Assembly (NCBI GenBank): GCA_902607215.1
Contig: CACLJJ010000005.1
Location: 1-41,695 of the forward strand
DNA length: 41,695 nt
Reading direction: 5' to 3'
Source of the DNA: an uncultured Pelagibacteraceae bacterium
GTDB lineage: Bacteria; Pseudomonadota; Alphaproteobacteria; Pelagibacterales; Pelagibacteraceae
Shown here piece by piece: positions 1 to 8,841 of the stretch. The notes below the pieces were generated by a model. The model was not told the DNA's origin. It searched no databases and was given only the letters and a program-made list of their open reading frames with translations. A program made the position numbers and the translations under genes. Within the stretch, counting starts at the first letter, position 1. Every line of letters begins with the position of its first letter.

Positions 1-780
1 ATAAAATTTAAAATCTGATCTTGTAATACCTCTGCATCCTATAAGATTATGAGCTTTAAATGCAATATTTAAAACTTTATTCATATTTTTTAAACTTAAA
101 TTAACTGGAATTATATGTTCGGTCTTTGCACTAGAATTATATTTTGCTTTGTAGTCATAAAATTTTCTTTTTGGTTTTAATTCTATTGCTCCTAATTTTT
201 TTTTACCTAACATTGCAACTTGAATTTCTCTACCCCCAATATATTTTTCTATTAATATTTCTTTATATTTTTTGAGTTTTTTTAAATTTTTAATTAAATT
301 TTTTTCGGAACAAATGTATACATCTACACTCGAGCCTTCATTTATTGGTTTAATTATTATGGGAAATTTAAACTTTGATTTTATTTTCTTTGTTATTTTA
401 TTTTTTTTTAAAATATTGCTATCAAAATTAAATTTTAAATATTTTGGTGTTAAAATTTTATTTTTTATAAATATCTCTTTAGATATAATTTTATCCATTG
501 CAATTGATGAGGGTAAAACCCCTGAATGAGTATATTTAATTTTTAGATCTTCAAGGACTGACTGAATATAACCATCTTCCCCAAATCTACCATGCAAAGC
601 ATTAAAGATAATGTTGGGCTTAAATTTATTAACATTTCTAATTAAATTATCATTTGGTTCGCTCAATAAGGTCAAATATTTTTTTTTTAACGTATTATTC
701 ACTTGTTTAGCAGTCTCAAGACTTATTTCCCGTTCTTTTGATATTCCTCCGCTCAAAATTAATATTTTTTTTTTTTTCAT
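1..780 (-). CDS. ddl: D-alanine--D-alanine ligase, 3' end cut by window edge
   Basis: ATP-grasp enzyme that joins two D-alanines in the cytoplasm to make the dipeptide added by MurF. It is missing from the ORF track because it runs off the left edge; I translated 260 codons from the ATG at 780 with no stop. The N-terminal LSGGISKEREISLET matches the family's GG-S-ERE-SL signature, followed by ALHGRFGEDG and HSGVLPSSIAMDK (the usual H-G-GEDG and SG----S--A-DK motifs), and the ATP-grasp strand IIIKPINEGSSVDV. The catalytic C-terminal metal-binding part lies outside the window. The start codon directly abuts the murB stop, so it is the last visible gene of the dcw operon. The codons after ATG form a run of 13 A. 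Confidence 0.95.
   Translation of the reverse strand, partial: MKKKKILILSGGISKEREISLETAKQVNNTLKKKYLTLLSEPNDNLIRNVNKFKPNIIFNALHGRFGEDGYIQSVLEDLKIKYTHSGVLPSSIAMDKIISKEIFIKNKILTPKYLKFNFDSNILKKNKITKKIKSKFKFPIIIKPINEGSSVDVYICSEKNLIKNLKKLKKYKEILIEKYIGGREIQVAMLGKKKLGAIELKPKRKFYDYKAKYNSSAKTEHIIPVNLSLKNMNKVLNIAFKAHNLIGCRGITRSDFKFY
765..777 (-). repeat. A13 homopolymer right after the ddl start codon
   Basis: Thirteen consecutive A on the coding strand (T on the given strand) follow the ddl ATG and encode four lysines plus the first base of the next codon. Runs this long are prone to polymerase slippage, and any one-base change would put ddl out of frame almost immediately. The frame is intact as given. 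Confidence 0.9.
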
Positions 781-1689
781 TTATTCAATTATTTCAATTT
801 CGGTTTCTAACTTTATACCAGTTTTTAATTTTACATTTTCTCTAACAAATTCGATCAATTTTTTCATATCGCTGAATGTTGCATCTTTAGAATTAACTAA
901 AAAATTACAATGTTTATTTGAAATCTTGGCATCACCAAAATTTTTTCCTAATGGTATAGATTTTTTTATTAATTCCCAAACTTTAATATCTGTTTGTTCT
1001 ATTGGATTTTTAAATGTACTACCTCCTGTTTTAATTTTTGTAGGTTGTGATTCATCTTTTTGATTTTTAAGTCTTTTAATAGTTTTTTCTATTTCATTTT
1101 TTTTTTTGTTTTCTCCTTTAAATGAAGCACTTAAAAAAATAAAATCTCTATCTAGAGGACTTTGCCTGTATCCAAATTTTATGCTTGATGATGGGATTGT
1201 TTTAATACTGCCACTCTTATCTACTACTTGAACAGAAACTAAAATATCTTTAAATTCTTTGCCAAAACATCCGGAATTTATTCTTAATCCACCCCCAACC
1301 GTTCCTGGTATACATGATAAAAACTCGAAACCTCCAATATTATTATCCATTGCAAACTCAGAAAGATTTTTATCTGTTGCTGCACTACCTGCCACAATAA
1401 GATTGTTAGGAAGTAATGATAAATTAGAAAAATTTTTTCCTAATTTTACTACTACTCCATCAAATTTTTTATCAGTCAGTAAAATATTGGAGCCTGCACC
1501 CAAAACAAATACTTTTTCTTTTTCTCCAAATTTTTTTAAAAACAAAACTAAATCTTTTAATGTATCTGGCTTAAAATAAGCTTTAGTTTTTCCTCCAATA
1601 TTAAACCAATTTGACTTTTTTAAATCATAATCAAATAAAAATTTGCTATTAATTTTATTCGAAAAGTTTTCTAACATATCTTCTTGCAT
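781..1689 (-). CDS. murB: UDP-N-acetylenolpyruvoylglucosamine reductase MurB
   Basis: FAD enzyme that reduces UDP-GlcNAc-enolpyruvate to UDP-MurNAc with NADPH. Visible family features are the SNWFNIGGKTKAYFKP segment, the FAD-binding GAGSNILLTD, GSAATDKNLSEFA, the FEFLSCIPGTVGGGLRINSG block, and late GGSTFKNP carrying the usual catalytic serine region. The ORF track starts at 1719, giving 10 extra residues that overlap murC by 31 bases. I prefer the second methionine (1689) because its ATG shares one base with the murC stop (TAATG), the coupling style of this operon, and gives about 302 residues, normal for the short type II-like MurB of alphaproteobacteria. The start choice is inference; the identity is firm. 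Confidence 0.95.
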   Translation of the reverse strand: MQEDMLENFSNKINSKFLFDYDLKKSNWFNIGGKTKAYFKPDTLKDLVLFLKKFGEKEKVFVLGAGSNILLTDKKFDGVVVKLGKNFSNLSLLPNNLIVAGSAATDKNLSEFAMDNNIGGFEFLSCIPGTVGGGLRINSGCFGKEFKDILVSVQVVDKSGSIKTIPSSSIKFGYRQSPLDRDFIFLSASFKGENKKKNEIEKTIKRLKNQKDESQPTKIKTGGSTFKNPIEQTDIKVWELIKKSIPLGKNFGDAKISNKHCNFLVNSKDATFSDMKKLIEFVRENVKLKTGIKLETEIEIIE

Positions 1690-3083
1690 TATATTAAATT
1701 TGGCAATTCTTTCATCCAATTAGAGATCGATCCCGCACCCATTCCTATTACAATTTTTTTTCCATAAATATTCTGATTAATAAATTTTGCCAAACCAAAC
1801 TGATCCTCAACTAGATATGTTTTGACTTTTGAATTATTGGTAATACTTTTCGCGAAATTGTAATAATTAAACCCTAATTTAATCTTTTCTCCTGCTGAAT
1901 AAATAGGACATAAAATTACTTCATCAGCTTTTTTAAATGAAAAAGTAAATTCTTTTTTAAGATCTTTTAACCTAGAAATTCTATGAGGCTGAAATACACA
2001 GATTATACTTTCTTTTTTATAAACCTCTTTTACACCATTCAATACTTCTTTTATTTCACTGGGATGATGTGCATAGTCATCAAAAAACTCAACTCCCCTA
2101 AATTTAAATATTTTGTTAAATCTTCTTTGAACTCCTTTAAATTCATTTAAACCTTTTTTTATAACATCTCTTGAAATTCCAATAATAAAGGAAACTGCGG
2201 TAGCAGCAGTAGCATTTCTTATATTGTGCAATCCTATTAGTGGAATTTTTATATTTTTAATTAAACTATTTTTTTTACCTTGTAATCGAATATTTAAATC
2301 AAATTTAGAATAATTTTTTGACTGAAAAATATTTTTTATTTGAAATTGAGATTTTGTATTTGTCCCATAAGTATAAAAATTTTTTACCTTAATCTTATTT
2401 ACAAGTTTCTTGTTATTTTTATCATCTAAACAGATAAATGACTTTCCAAATGACGGCACCTTACCAATAAATTCTTCAAATAATCCCAACAAATTATCCA
2501 TAGACTTATAATAATCCATATGTTCCCTATCTATATTTGTAATAATCGAATATGTGGGTAGAACTTTTATAAAGCTACCATCTGACTCATCTAATTCTAA
2601 TATGCTCCATTTGCTTTTGCCTAATCTTGCTGAATTATCAAAAGAGTTAAGAACGCCACCATTTATTATTGTAGGGTCTAATTTTGTTTTAGAAAAAATT
2701 CCAGCGATAAGAGATGTGGTTGTGGTTTTTCCGTGTGACCCTACAACTACAATGTTTTTTGTTAAGGATGCAATGTGTCCTAGCATGTCGCCTCTTTTAT
2801 AAATCGGTAATTGTTTTTTTTTAGCAAATAAAACTTCAGGATTATTATTTTTGATTGCTGATGAAATTACTATGATAGTTGCTTTGCTAATATTTTTTTT
2901 GTTATGCCCTATAATAACTTTAATATTATTTTTTTTTAATCTTTCAATATTTTTATTTGACAAAATATCACTACCTTGAATTTTAAAACCCATTCCTTTC
3001 ATTATTAGAGCAAGGCCGCTCATACCAATGCCACCAATTCCTATAAAATGAATAATTTCAGATTTAGCTAATTCAATTTTCAT
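1689..3083 (-). CDS. murC: UDP-N-acetylmuramate--L-alanine ligase MurC
   Basis: First Mur amino-acid ligase; it adds L-alanine to UDP-MurNAc using ATP in the cytoplasm. The protein of 464 residues is of normal length. It has the N-terminal Rossmann motif HFIGIGGIGMSGLA (about residues 12-25), the ATP-binding P-loop GSHGKTTTT near 115-123, the central LELDESDGSF, and the C-terminal FDDYAHHPSEI segment, all typical of MurC rather than MurD/E/F. The start overlaps the end of murG by 11 bases and its stop overlaps the chosen murB start by one base, so the three are probably translationally coupled. Confidence 0.97.
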   Translation of the reverse strand: MKIELAKSEIIHFIGIGGIGMSGLALIMKGMGFKIQGSDILSNKNIERLKKNNIKVIIGHNKKNISKATIIVISSAIKNNNPEVLFAKKKQLPIYKRGDMLGHIASLTKNIVVVGSHGKTTTTSLIAGIFSKTKLDPTIINGGVLNSFDNSARLGKSKWSILELDESDGSFIKVLPTYSIITNIDREHMDYYKSMDNLLGLFEEFIGKVPSFGKSFICLDDKNNKKLVNKIKVKNFYTYGTNTKSQFQIKNIFQSKNYSKFDLNIRLQGKKNSLIKNIKIPLIGLHNIRNATAATAVSFIIGISRDVIKKGLNEFKGVQRRFNKIFKFRGVEFFDDYAHHPSEIKEVLNGVKEVYKKESIICVFQPHRISRLKDLKKEFTFSFKKADEVILCPIYSAGEKIKLGFNYYNFAKSITNNSKVKTYLVEDQFGLAKFINQNIYGKKIVIGMGAGSISNWMKELPNLI

Positions 3084-4149
3084 TTATTGTGCTCAATATT
3101 TTTTGGTTTATATTATTCCAAGTGTTTTGATAACTAATTTTTTGCATTTCAATTATTTTTGACTTAACATCTTTATGATCAGTAATTATACGTATAATTA
3201 GGTCAAAAAGTTCATTATTTTTAATATTCTTTTGTTCTAGCAACCAACAACAATTTTTGTTTTTATAAAAAATTCCATTATGAAACTGATGGTTATCCTT
3301 GGCATAAGGAAATGGTATGGTAATAAAAGGAATATTTAAATGAACTAATTCAGCTAAACTAGATGCTCCTGATCTAGTGATACACAGATCAGATTTGGTT
3401 ATTAATTTATTTATAGACTCATCAAAATCAAATAAATTAAATTTTATGTCATTTTTTTTATAGAAAATCTCTAGGTCTTTATAATTTTGTTTATTAGTTT
3501 GGTGATTAACAAATATTTCAAAGTTTTTTGAAAGTTCAACCATACACTTTTTAAGATTATTTTGTAAAAAGTCTGCCCCTTGACTTCCTCCAAATATTAA
3601 AATAATAATTTTTTTTTCAAATTTGGAATTTAAATTTTTTTTCTCATTATAAACTTCTTTTCTTAATAAGGGATAAATTAATTCTAACTTTTCATTATAT
3701 TTTTCTGGAAAATTATTTATTTTATTTGCATAGCAGAAAATTTTAGAGCATTGTTTTAGAAAAAATAAATTTGATCTTCCAATAGTCATATTTGGTTCAA
3801 ATAAAAAAACTTTACAATTTAAAATTTTAGCAGCTATACAAATAGGTAAGGACATGTAGCCACCTGTGGAAATAACTATTCTAATTTCATTTTTTTTTAT
3901 AAAAAAAATTGACTTTAAAATTGATAATAAAAAAAAAATTAAATTAAAGGGTATTTTAAAAAAATTTTTTGTTAGTTGTGGTACATTTATTATATTAAAA
4001 ATATATTTATTTTGATTAATAAATCTTACGCCTCTTTTATCTGTAGTTAAAAAAATTTCGAAGTTTTCTTTTAGATGATCATAAAAAATAATTGCGGGAA
4101 TTACATGGCCCCCTGAACCACCTGTGCTTATTAAAATCTTTTTTTTCAT
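3073..4149 (-). CDS. murG: UDP-GlcNAc transferase MurG (lipid II synthase)
   Basis: Peripheral membrane GT-B glycosyltransferase that adds GlcNAc to lipid I to make lipid II. The N-terminal STGGSGGHVIPA is the family's glycine-rich acceptor loop, followed by VISTGGYMSLPICIAA, the FEPNMTIGRSN stretch, the nucleotide-binding ILIFGGSQGADFLQ, and the C-terminal CITRSGASSLAELVHLNIPFITIPFPYA that contacts UDP-GlcNAc. At 358 residues it is full length. The start overlaps the ftsW stop by 4 bases (ATGA). Confidence 0.97.
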   Translation of the reverse strand: MKKKILISTGGSGGHVIPAIIFYDHLKENFEIFLTTDKRGVRFINQNKYIFNIINVPQLTKNFFKIPFNLIFFLLSILKSIFFIKKNEIRIVISTGGYMSLPICIAAKILNCKVFLFEPNMTIGRSNLFFLKQCSKIFCYANKINNFPEKYNEKLELIYPLLRKEVYNEKKNLNSKFEKKIIILIFGGSQGADFLQNNLKKCMVELSKNFEIFVNHQTNKQNYKDLEIFYKKNDIKFNLFDFDESINKLITKSDLCITRSGASSLAELVHLNIPFITIPFPYAKDNHQFHNGIFYKNKNCCWLLEQKNIKNNELFDLIIRIITDHKDVKSKIIEMQKISYQNTWNNINQKILSTINEN

Positions 4150-5270
4150 TTCAAAATATTTTTCTTTGTAAGATTAAGGATTATACCAGAAAGTATAGAG
4201 GTACCAATTATTGATGAGCCCCCATAACTTAAAAATGGTAAAGTCATTCCAGTCGTTGGAAACATTCTAATATTTACACCAAGATGAATTAAAAATTGAA
4301 GAAGAATTATTACACTTGATCCAACAATAATAAGTTTTACTTTGTTGTCGTTTATTAAATATAATTTCTTAAAAATATGATAAATAAAAAATAAAAATAA
4401 TACTAGCAATACAAAAATCATTACTACCCCAAATTCTTCAGAAATAACTGATACAATATAATCAGTATGTGCTTCTGGTACTTTATTTTTTAAAACGCCT
4501 TCACCAATTCCTTTGCCAAAAAAACCACCATTTATTATTGCTTCAGATGCTTTTTCTGATTGATAGTTGTTCCCTAAAGAGGGATCAAAAAATGATGTAA
4601 TTCTAATAAGAATATATTCAAATTTTGGAACAAAAAATATTAAATATAAAATTATTGAGATCATTAATCCAAAAAATGCAAAAAATAAAAATAAATTAAT
4701 TCCCGATACAAATATTAAAGCAAGCCATGTTAAAAAAATCAGAATAGTTTGACCAATATCAGGTTGTGATATTAACAAGATTATTATTGGAAATATCAAT
4801 AAAAAACTTAAAAAGTATTTTAAATATAAGTTGCTTTTATTTTCAGAACTTAGAATTGAAGCAATCATTACAATTATAAAAGGTTTTAAAATCTCAATTG
4901 GTTGAAATTTTGGCAAAAAAGAGAAGTCAAGCCATCTTGTCGAACCTTTAACTTCAACTCCTATAATTGGAACTAAAATTAAAGACATAAGACAAACTAA
5001 AAATAATAATTTTGATAATGTATATAATTTTTCTACATTCAAATATGAAAGAAAAAATACTGTTACAAGGCCAAGTGAAATAAATATTAAATGTTTAAAA
5101 AAAAATAGATAATTATTAGTGTTAAGTCTATCTGAGGCTACTAGTGAGGTAGAAACTAAAGAAAAAAAAAGTCCTAATACAAACAGCAATAAAATTACAG
5201 ATAATAATGTTTTATCTATGTTTCTCCACCAATCAAAGTAAAGTTTTTGAAATAAATTATCTTTTATCAT
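4146..5270 (-). CDS. ftsW: Septal peptidoglycan polymerase FtsW (SEDS family)
   Basis: Polytopic inner-membrane glycosyltransferase that polymerises lipid II at the septum together with FtsI. About ten hydrophobic segments are visible. Family signatures include VEVKGSTRWLDF (the GA-RWI-type motif), FQPIEILKPF (Q-SE-K-type motif), LLISQPDIGQTIL (the Q-DLG segment), PEAHTDYIVSVISEEFGV, and C-terminal FPTTGMTLPFLSYGGSS. The 374-residue length is normal. Position within the mur cluster next to murG and downstream of ftsI favours FtsW over the elongation paralogue RodA. It overlaps murD by 4 bases. Confidence 0.95.
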   Translation of the reverse strand: MIKDNLFQKLYFDWWRNIDKTLLSVILLLFVLGLFFSLVSTSLVASDRLNTNNYLFFFKHLIFISLGLVTVFFLSYLNVEKLYTLSKLLFLVCLMSLILVPIIGVEVKGSTRWLDFSFLPKFQPIEILKPFIIVMIASILSSENKSNLYLKYFLSFLLIFPIIILLISQPDIGQTILIFLTWLALIFVSGINLFLFFAFFGLMISIILYLIFFVPKFEYILIRITSFFDPSLGNNYQSEKASEAIINGGFFGKGIGEGVLKNKVPEAHTDYIVSVISEEFGVVMIFVLLVLFLFFIYHIFKKLYLINDNKVKLIIVGSSVIILLQFLIHLGVNIRMFPTTGMTLPFLSYGGSSIIGTSILSGIILNLTKKNILK

Positions 5271-6574
5271 ATTCTTATTTTTTGACTTCTCACAAGTTCA
5301 TTAAAATACTCTCCTCTTTCTTCAAAATTCTTAAAACTATCGAAAGATGCTGAGCATGGACTAAATAAAATAATTGTCTTTTTTTGATGTCTATTATTTT
5401 TTATTTCCAAAACTACTTTTTTAAATGCATCTTTTAAGTTTTTAAAAGTTTCAAATGGAACTTTATTTTTTAAATTTTTAATAAAAAAATTTTTTTTCTT
5501 TCCATAAATAAATGCTCTAAGAATTAATTTTTTATTTTTAATTAGTTTAAATTTATCTCCTTTTTTGGGTAATCCACCTAATATCCAAAAAATATTATTT
5601 AATGAATTAATTAAATTTATAGATGATGAGAAACTAGTGGCTTTTGAATCATTGATTATGGTTAATTTTTTAGAATTATATATTATTTGTTGTCTAAATT
5701 TTAACCCCTTAAAACTATTAGTTATTTTTATAATATTTTTTTTATCAATTTTTAACTTTTTACAAATAGCAAAAATATAAGATAAATTTTGCTGATTATT
5801 TTTGTTATTGAAATATTCGTTTTTTATTAATTTTCTATAACTTGAATTTAATTTATCTTCTACATTGATAATTTTAGATTTGATATTTTTATTTTTTAAT
5901 TTTTTTTTAATTAAAAAACTTTTCTTATTAAAAAAAGCAAAATCACCTTTTTTTTGATTATAAAATAATTTAAACTTTGCATTTAAATAATTTTTAAAAG
6001 TTTTATGCCTTTCTAAATGATCTGGATTAATATTAAGTAATAAAGCATATTTTGCTTTAAAAATCTTACTATATTCTATTTGGTAAGAAGAAGTCTCTAC
6101 TACAAATATAGTCTTTTTTGAAATTTTTTTTTCATTTAATATTGATTTACCAATGTTGCCAACTAACCTTACATCTTTTTTGGTACTTTTTATTATATCA
6201 CTCAATAATTTTACAGTTGTGGATTTTCCGTTAGTCCCTGTAACTGCAATGATAAGATTTCTAAAATTATTGCTGTAAAATATATCTAAATCAGTAAAAA
6301 TTTTCTTTTTATTTTTTTTTAAAAAATTTTTTAAGTTGCACTTTTCTAAATTTATACCTGGGCTAACAATTATATAATCAAAATTATATTTATAAATTTT
6401 TTTTGAAGATATGAAAAATTTTTTTAAATTTTTATTTTTAAATTTTTGGTAATCATCATCAAAAAATTTAACATAGTTGTTTTTTTTTAAAAAATTTAAA
6501 CTTGAATATCCACTTATCCCAAGGCCATAAATTAAAATTTTTTTTTTAAAAAAAATTTTATTAAGTTGATACAT
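5267..6574 (-). CDS. murD: UDP-N-acetylmuramoyl-L-alanine--D-glutamate ligase MurD
   Basis: Second Mur ligase, adding D-glutamate. Visible parts are the N-terminal nucleotide-binding fold with IYGLGISGYSSLNFL, the D-FDDD turn, the YIIVSPGI motif, the ATP P-loop AVTGTNGKSTTVKLL (about residues 110-124), LLNINPDHLERH, the ligase motif INDSKATSF, and the terminal LFSPCSASFDSFKNFEERG characteristic of MurD. At 435 residues it is normal. It is exceptionally lysine/asparagine-rich with many A-tracts, a consequence of the AT bias. It overlaps mraY by one base and ftsW by four. Confidence 0.96.
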   Translation of the reverse strand: MYQLNKIFFKKKILIYGLGISGYSSLNFLKKNNYVKFFDDDYQKFKNKNLKKFFISSKKIYKYNFDYIIVSPGINLEKCNLKNFLKKNKKKIFTDLDIFYSNNFRNLIIAVTGTNGKSTTVKLLSDIIKSTKKDVRLVGNIGKSILNEKKISKKTIFVVETSSYQIEYSKIFKAKYALLLNINPDHLERHKTFKNYLNAKFKLFYNQKKGDFAFFNKKSFLIKKKLKNKNIKSKIINVEDKLNSSYRKLIKNEYFNNKNNQQNLSYIFAICKKLKIDKKNIIKITNSFKGLKFRQQIIYNSKKLTIINDSKATSFSSSINLINSLNNIFWILGGLPKKGDKFKLIKNKKLILRAFIYGKKKNFFIKNLKNKVPFETFKNLKDAFKKVVLEIKNNRHQKKTIILFSPCSASFDSFKNFEERGEYFNELVRSQKIRI

Positions 6575-7659
6575 TATCTAAATTTCAATGTTGCCAATCC
6601 AACCATGGCTAAAATTATAGCCACTATCCAAAACCTGATCACAACTGTAGATTCGGGCCAACCCTTTTTTTCGTAGTGATGGTGAATAGGGGCCATCTTA
6701 AAAATTCTTTTACCTGTCAACTTAAATGAAAATACTTGAACAATTACCGATATAGCTTCCAGAACAAACAATCCTCCTATAATTGCTAAAACTATTTCAT
6801 GCTTAGTTATTATTCCTACCGCACCCAAAGATCCACCTAAAGATAATGAACCTGTATCTCCCATAAATATTTTTGCTGGTGGTGCATTAAACCATAAAAA
6901 GCCAAGACAAGAACCTATAACTGCTCCTAAAAATACCGATACTTCTCCAACTCCTGAAATATACGGTATATGAAGATATTCGGAAAAAACTATGTTTCCT
7001 GTTACATAGCTTATAAATGCAAAACATCCTGCAACCAGTATGACTGGAACAGTGGCTAAACCATCAAGACCATCAGTTAGATTAACTGCATTTGATGAAC
7101 CAACAATTATAAAAACAGAAAAGGGAATAAAAAACCAACCTAAATTAATAATTAAGTTTTTAAAAAAAGGAAAATATAAATTTTCTAAATCAGTATTTTC
7201 TGAAAAATAGCTCAAAAATAATATTCCAATCGTAGCAATTAAAACTTGAGAAATAATTTTTAATTTAAATGAAATACCAGATGAATTTCTAAATTTAATT
7301 TTTTTATAGTCATCATAGGCACCAAGAAGACCATAACTGGCAACAATATAAATTAAAAACCATATATAAATGTTTTTTAAATCTCCCCATAAAAAAATAC
7401 CTGAAAATACCCCTATTAGAATTAAAACTCCCCCCATTGTTGGCGTACCAATTTTTTTTATAGTGTGTTCATCAGGGCCATCTTCTCTAATTGGATCTAA
7501 AATTTTTTTAGTTGAAAAAAAATTTATAAATGGTGTTCCTATAATAAATACAACAAACAAAGAGGTAAATACTGCTAGGCCAGTTCTTACTGTCAAATAT
7601 TTAAAAACATTAAGAAATGAATAAGTATCAATTAATTCTAATGATAGACTATATAGCAT
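6574..7659 (-). CDS. mraY: Phospho-N-acetylmuramoyl-pentapeptide transferase MraY
   Basis: Integral membrane enzyme that transfers phospho-MurNAc-pentapeptide from UDP to undecaprenyl phosphate, giving lipid I. It has about ten membrane segments; the cytoplasmic loops carry the family motifs IKKIGTPTMGGVLI, the adjacent aspartates in YDDYKK, NLTDGLDGLA, the FNAPPAKIFMGDTGSLSLG block, and the late MAPIHHHYEKKGWPES with its three histidines. The 361-residue length equals that of the E. coli type. It lies between murF and murD and overlaps murF by 11 bases. Confidence 0.98.
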   Translation of the reverse strand: MLYSLSLELIDTYSFLNVFKYLTVRTGLAVFTSLFVVFIIGTPFINFFSTKKILDPIREDGPDEHTIKKIGTPTMGGVLILIGVFSGIFLWGDLKNIYIWFLIYIVASYGLLGAYDDYKKIKFRNSSGISFKLKIISQVLIATIGILFLSYFSENTDLENLYFPFFKNLIINLGWFFIPFSVFIIVGSSNAVNLTDGLDGLATVPVILVAGCFAFISYVTGNIVFSEYLHIPYISGVGEVSVFLGAVIGSCLGFLWFNAPPAKIFMGDTGSLSLGGSLGAVGIITKHEIVLAIIGGLFVLEAISVIVQVFSFKLTGKRIFKMAPIHHHYEKKGWPESTVVIRFWIVAIILAMVGLATLKFR

Positions 7660-8788
7660 TAACTTTTTTCCTTTTTAAAATTTTAACAAATTTATTCAGT
7701 CCAGTTAAGTTTGAACCTTTGATCATTAAATAATCATTATTATTTAAATTGTTAACAATCAAATCAAATATTTTTGAAGTTTCTCTTAATATAACGCCTC
7801 TTTTTTCAGCTGTAATTTTTTTGAAGGTCTCCTTTATGGCTTTGCCAAAAACATTCACTTTACCAATTGAAGACGAATTTATAACTTTACTAACTTGTTT
7901 ATGTAGTTTTCTAGTATGATTGCCTAACTCTAGCATATCACCTATTACCAAGTGTTTTTTGCTACTTTTAACTTTAATTGAATTAAAATTTTTAATTGCA
8001 GATGTAAGAGATAGTGGATTAGAATTATAACTCTCATCAATTAAGAATATATTTTTATTTCTAAATTTTATTTTTGAAATATCACCTCTTCCTTCAAGAA
8101 TCTTGTTTTTATAAAATGAAAAATGATTTAAAGAATTTATATCATCTAAAATATATAATATTGTAATACAAGCTAATAAATTTCTTAAATAATTTTCGTA
8201 TATTGAATTTACAAAAAAATATTTGTTTTGATTATTAATTTTTATACATACTTTATATTTTTTTAATTCTTTTTTAATATAATATAAATACACATCGCCT
8301 TTTTTTTTCATACTAAAGGAATAAATTTTTAAATTTTTTTTAAGTCCTATTTTTTTATGAAAATTATAAAATTTATCATCAGCATTTAAAACTAATGACC
8401 CATCTTTCTTAATATTATTAATAATTTCACTTTTTGCTGTTGCAATTTGTTTTATATTTTTAAAATTTTTAGCATGTGCATAAGAGATATTTGTTATTAC
8501 TCCAATATCTGGATTAATAATTTTGCTCAAAAAATCTATCTCTCCTTTTTTATCCATTCCTACCTCGAACACTCCATTTTTATGATTTAGATTTAGATTA
8601 AATAAACTTAAAGGAACTCCATATTTATTGTTAAAAGATTTTGGTGAAAAAGTTGCAGTACTATATTTGTTAATAGTATTGCCTAATAATTCTTTTAAAG
8701 AGGTTTTGCCACAACTTCCTGTAATTGCAACAATTTTGCCATTAAAGTTCTGTCTAACAACTTTCGATGATTTGGTCAAAAATTCCAA
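7649..8788 (-). CDS. murF: UDP-MurNAc-tripeptide--D-Ala-D-Ala ligase MurF (5' part separated by a frame break; probably fused to MurE)
   Basis: Last cytoplasmic Mur ligase, adding D-Ala-D-Ala. The central domain carries the P-loop AITGSCGKTSLKELLG, FNNKYGVPLSLF, the FEVGMDKKGEI region, and ITNISYAHAKNF; the C-terminal domain has LIDESYNSNPLSL and HLVIGDMLELG. The listed start is a TTG inside the protein and is not a real start. Reading the same frame upstream, the MurF N-terminal domain continues as FAIKGKKKDGNFF and GEAFKKGASIAIVNK until about 8930, where it switches to the frame of the murE ORF. So the gene is either broken by one base or expressed by recoding. See the frame-break entry and finding. 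Confidence 0.93.
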   Translation of the reverse strand: MEFLTKSSKVVRQNFNGKIVAITGSCGKTSLKELLGNTINKYSTATFSPKSFNNKYGVPLSLFNLNLNHKNGVFEVGMDKKGEIDFLSKIINPDIGVITNISYAHAKNFKNIKQIATAKSEIINNIKKDGSLVLNADDKFYNFHKKIGLKKNLKIYSFSMKKKGDVYLYYIKKELKKYKVCIKINNQNKYFFVNSIYENYLRNLLACITILYILDDINSLNHFSFYKNKILEGRGDISKIKFRNKNIFLIDESYNSNPLSLTSAIKNFNSIKVKSSKKHLVIGDMLELGNHTRKLHKQVSKVINSSSIGKVNVFGKAIKETFKKITAEKRGVILRETSKIFDLIVNNLNNNDYLMIKGSNLTGLNKFVKILKRKKVNAI

Positions 8789-8841
8789 TGTATTTGAAAC
8801 TTTAATTTGTTTATTTTTTTTAATTGAATTTTTAATTTTAT

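Noticed and set aside
272-1063. Plus-strand ORFs of 85 and 150 residues
   Set aside because: They are antisense to ddl and murB, are phenylalanine/isoleucine-rich as expected from the complement of lysine/asparagine-rich genes, and show no family motif.
7649-8788. MurF starting at the TTG at 8788 as an independent complete gene
   Set aside because: The frame continues upstream with conserved MurF N-terminal sequence, so this TTG is internal.
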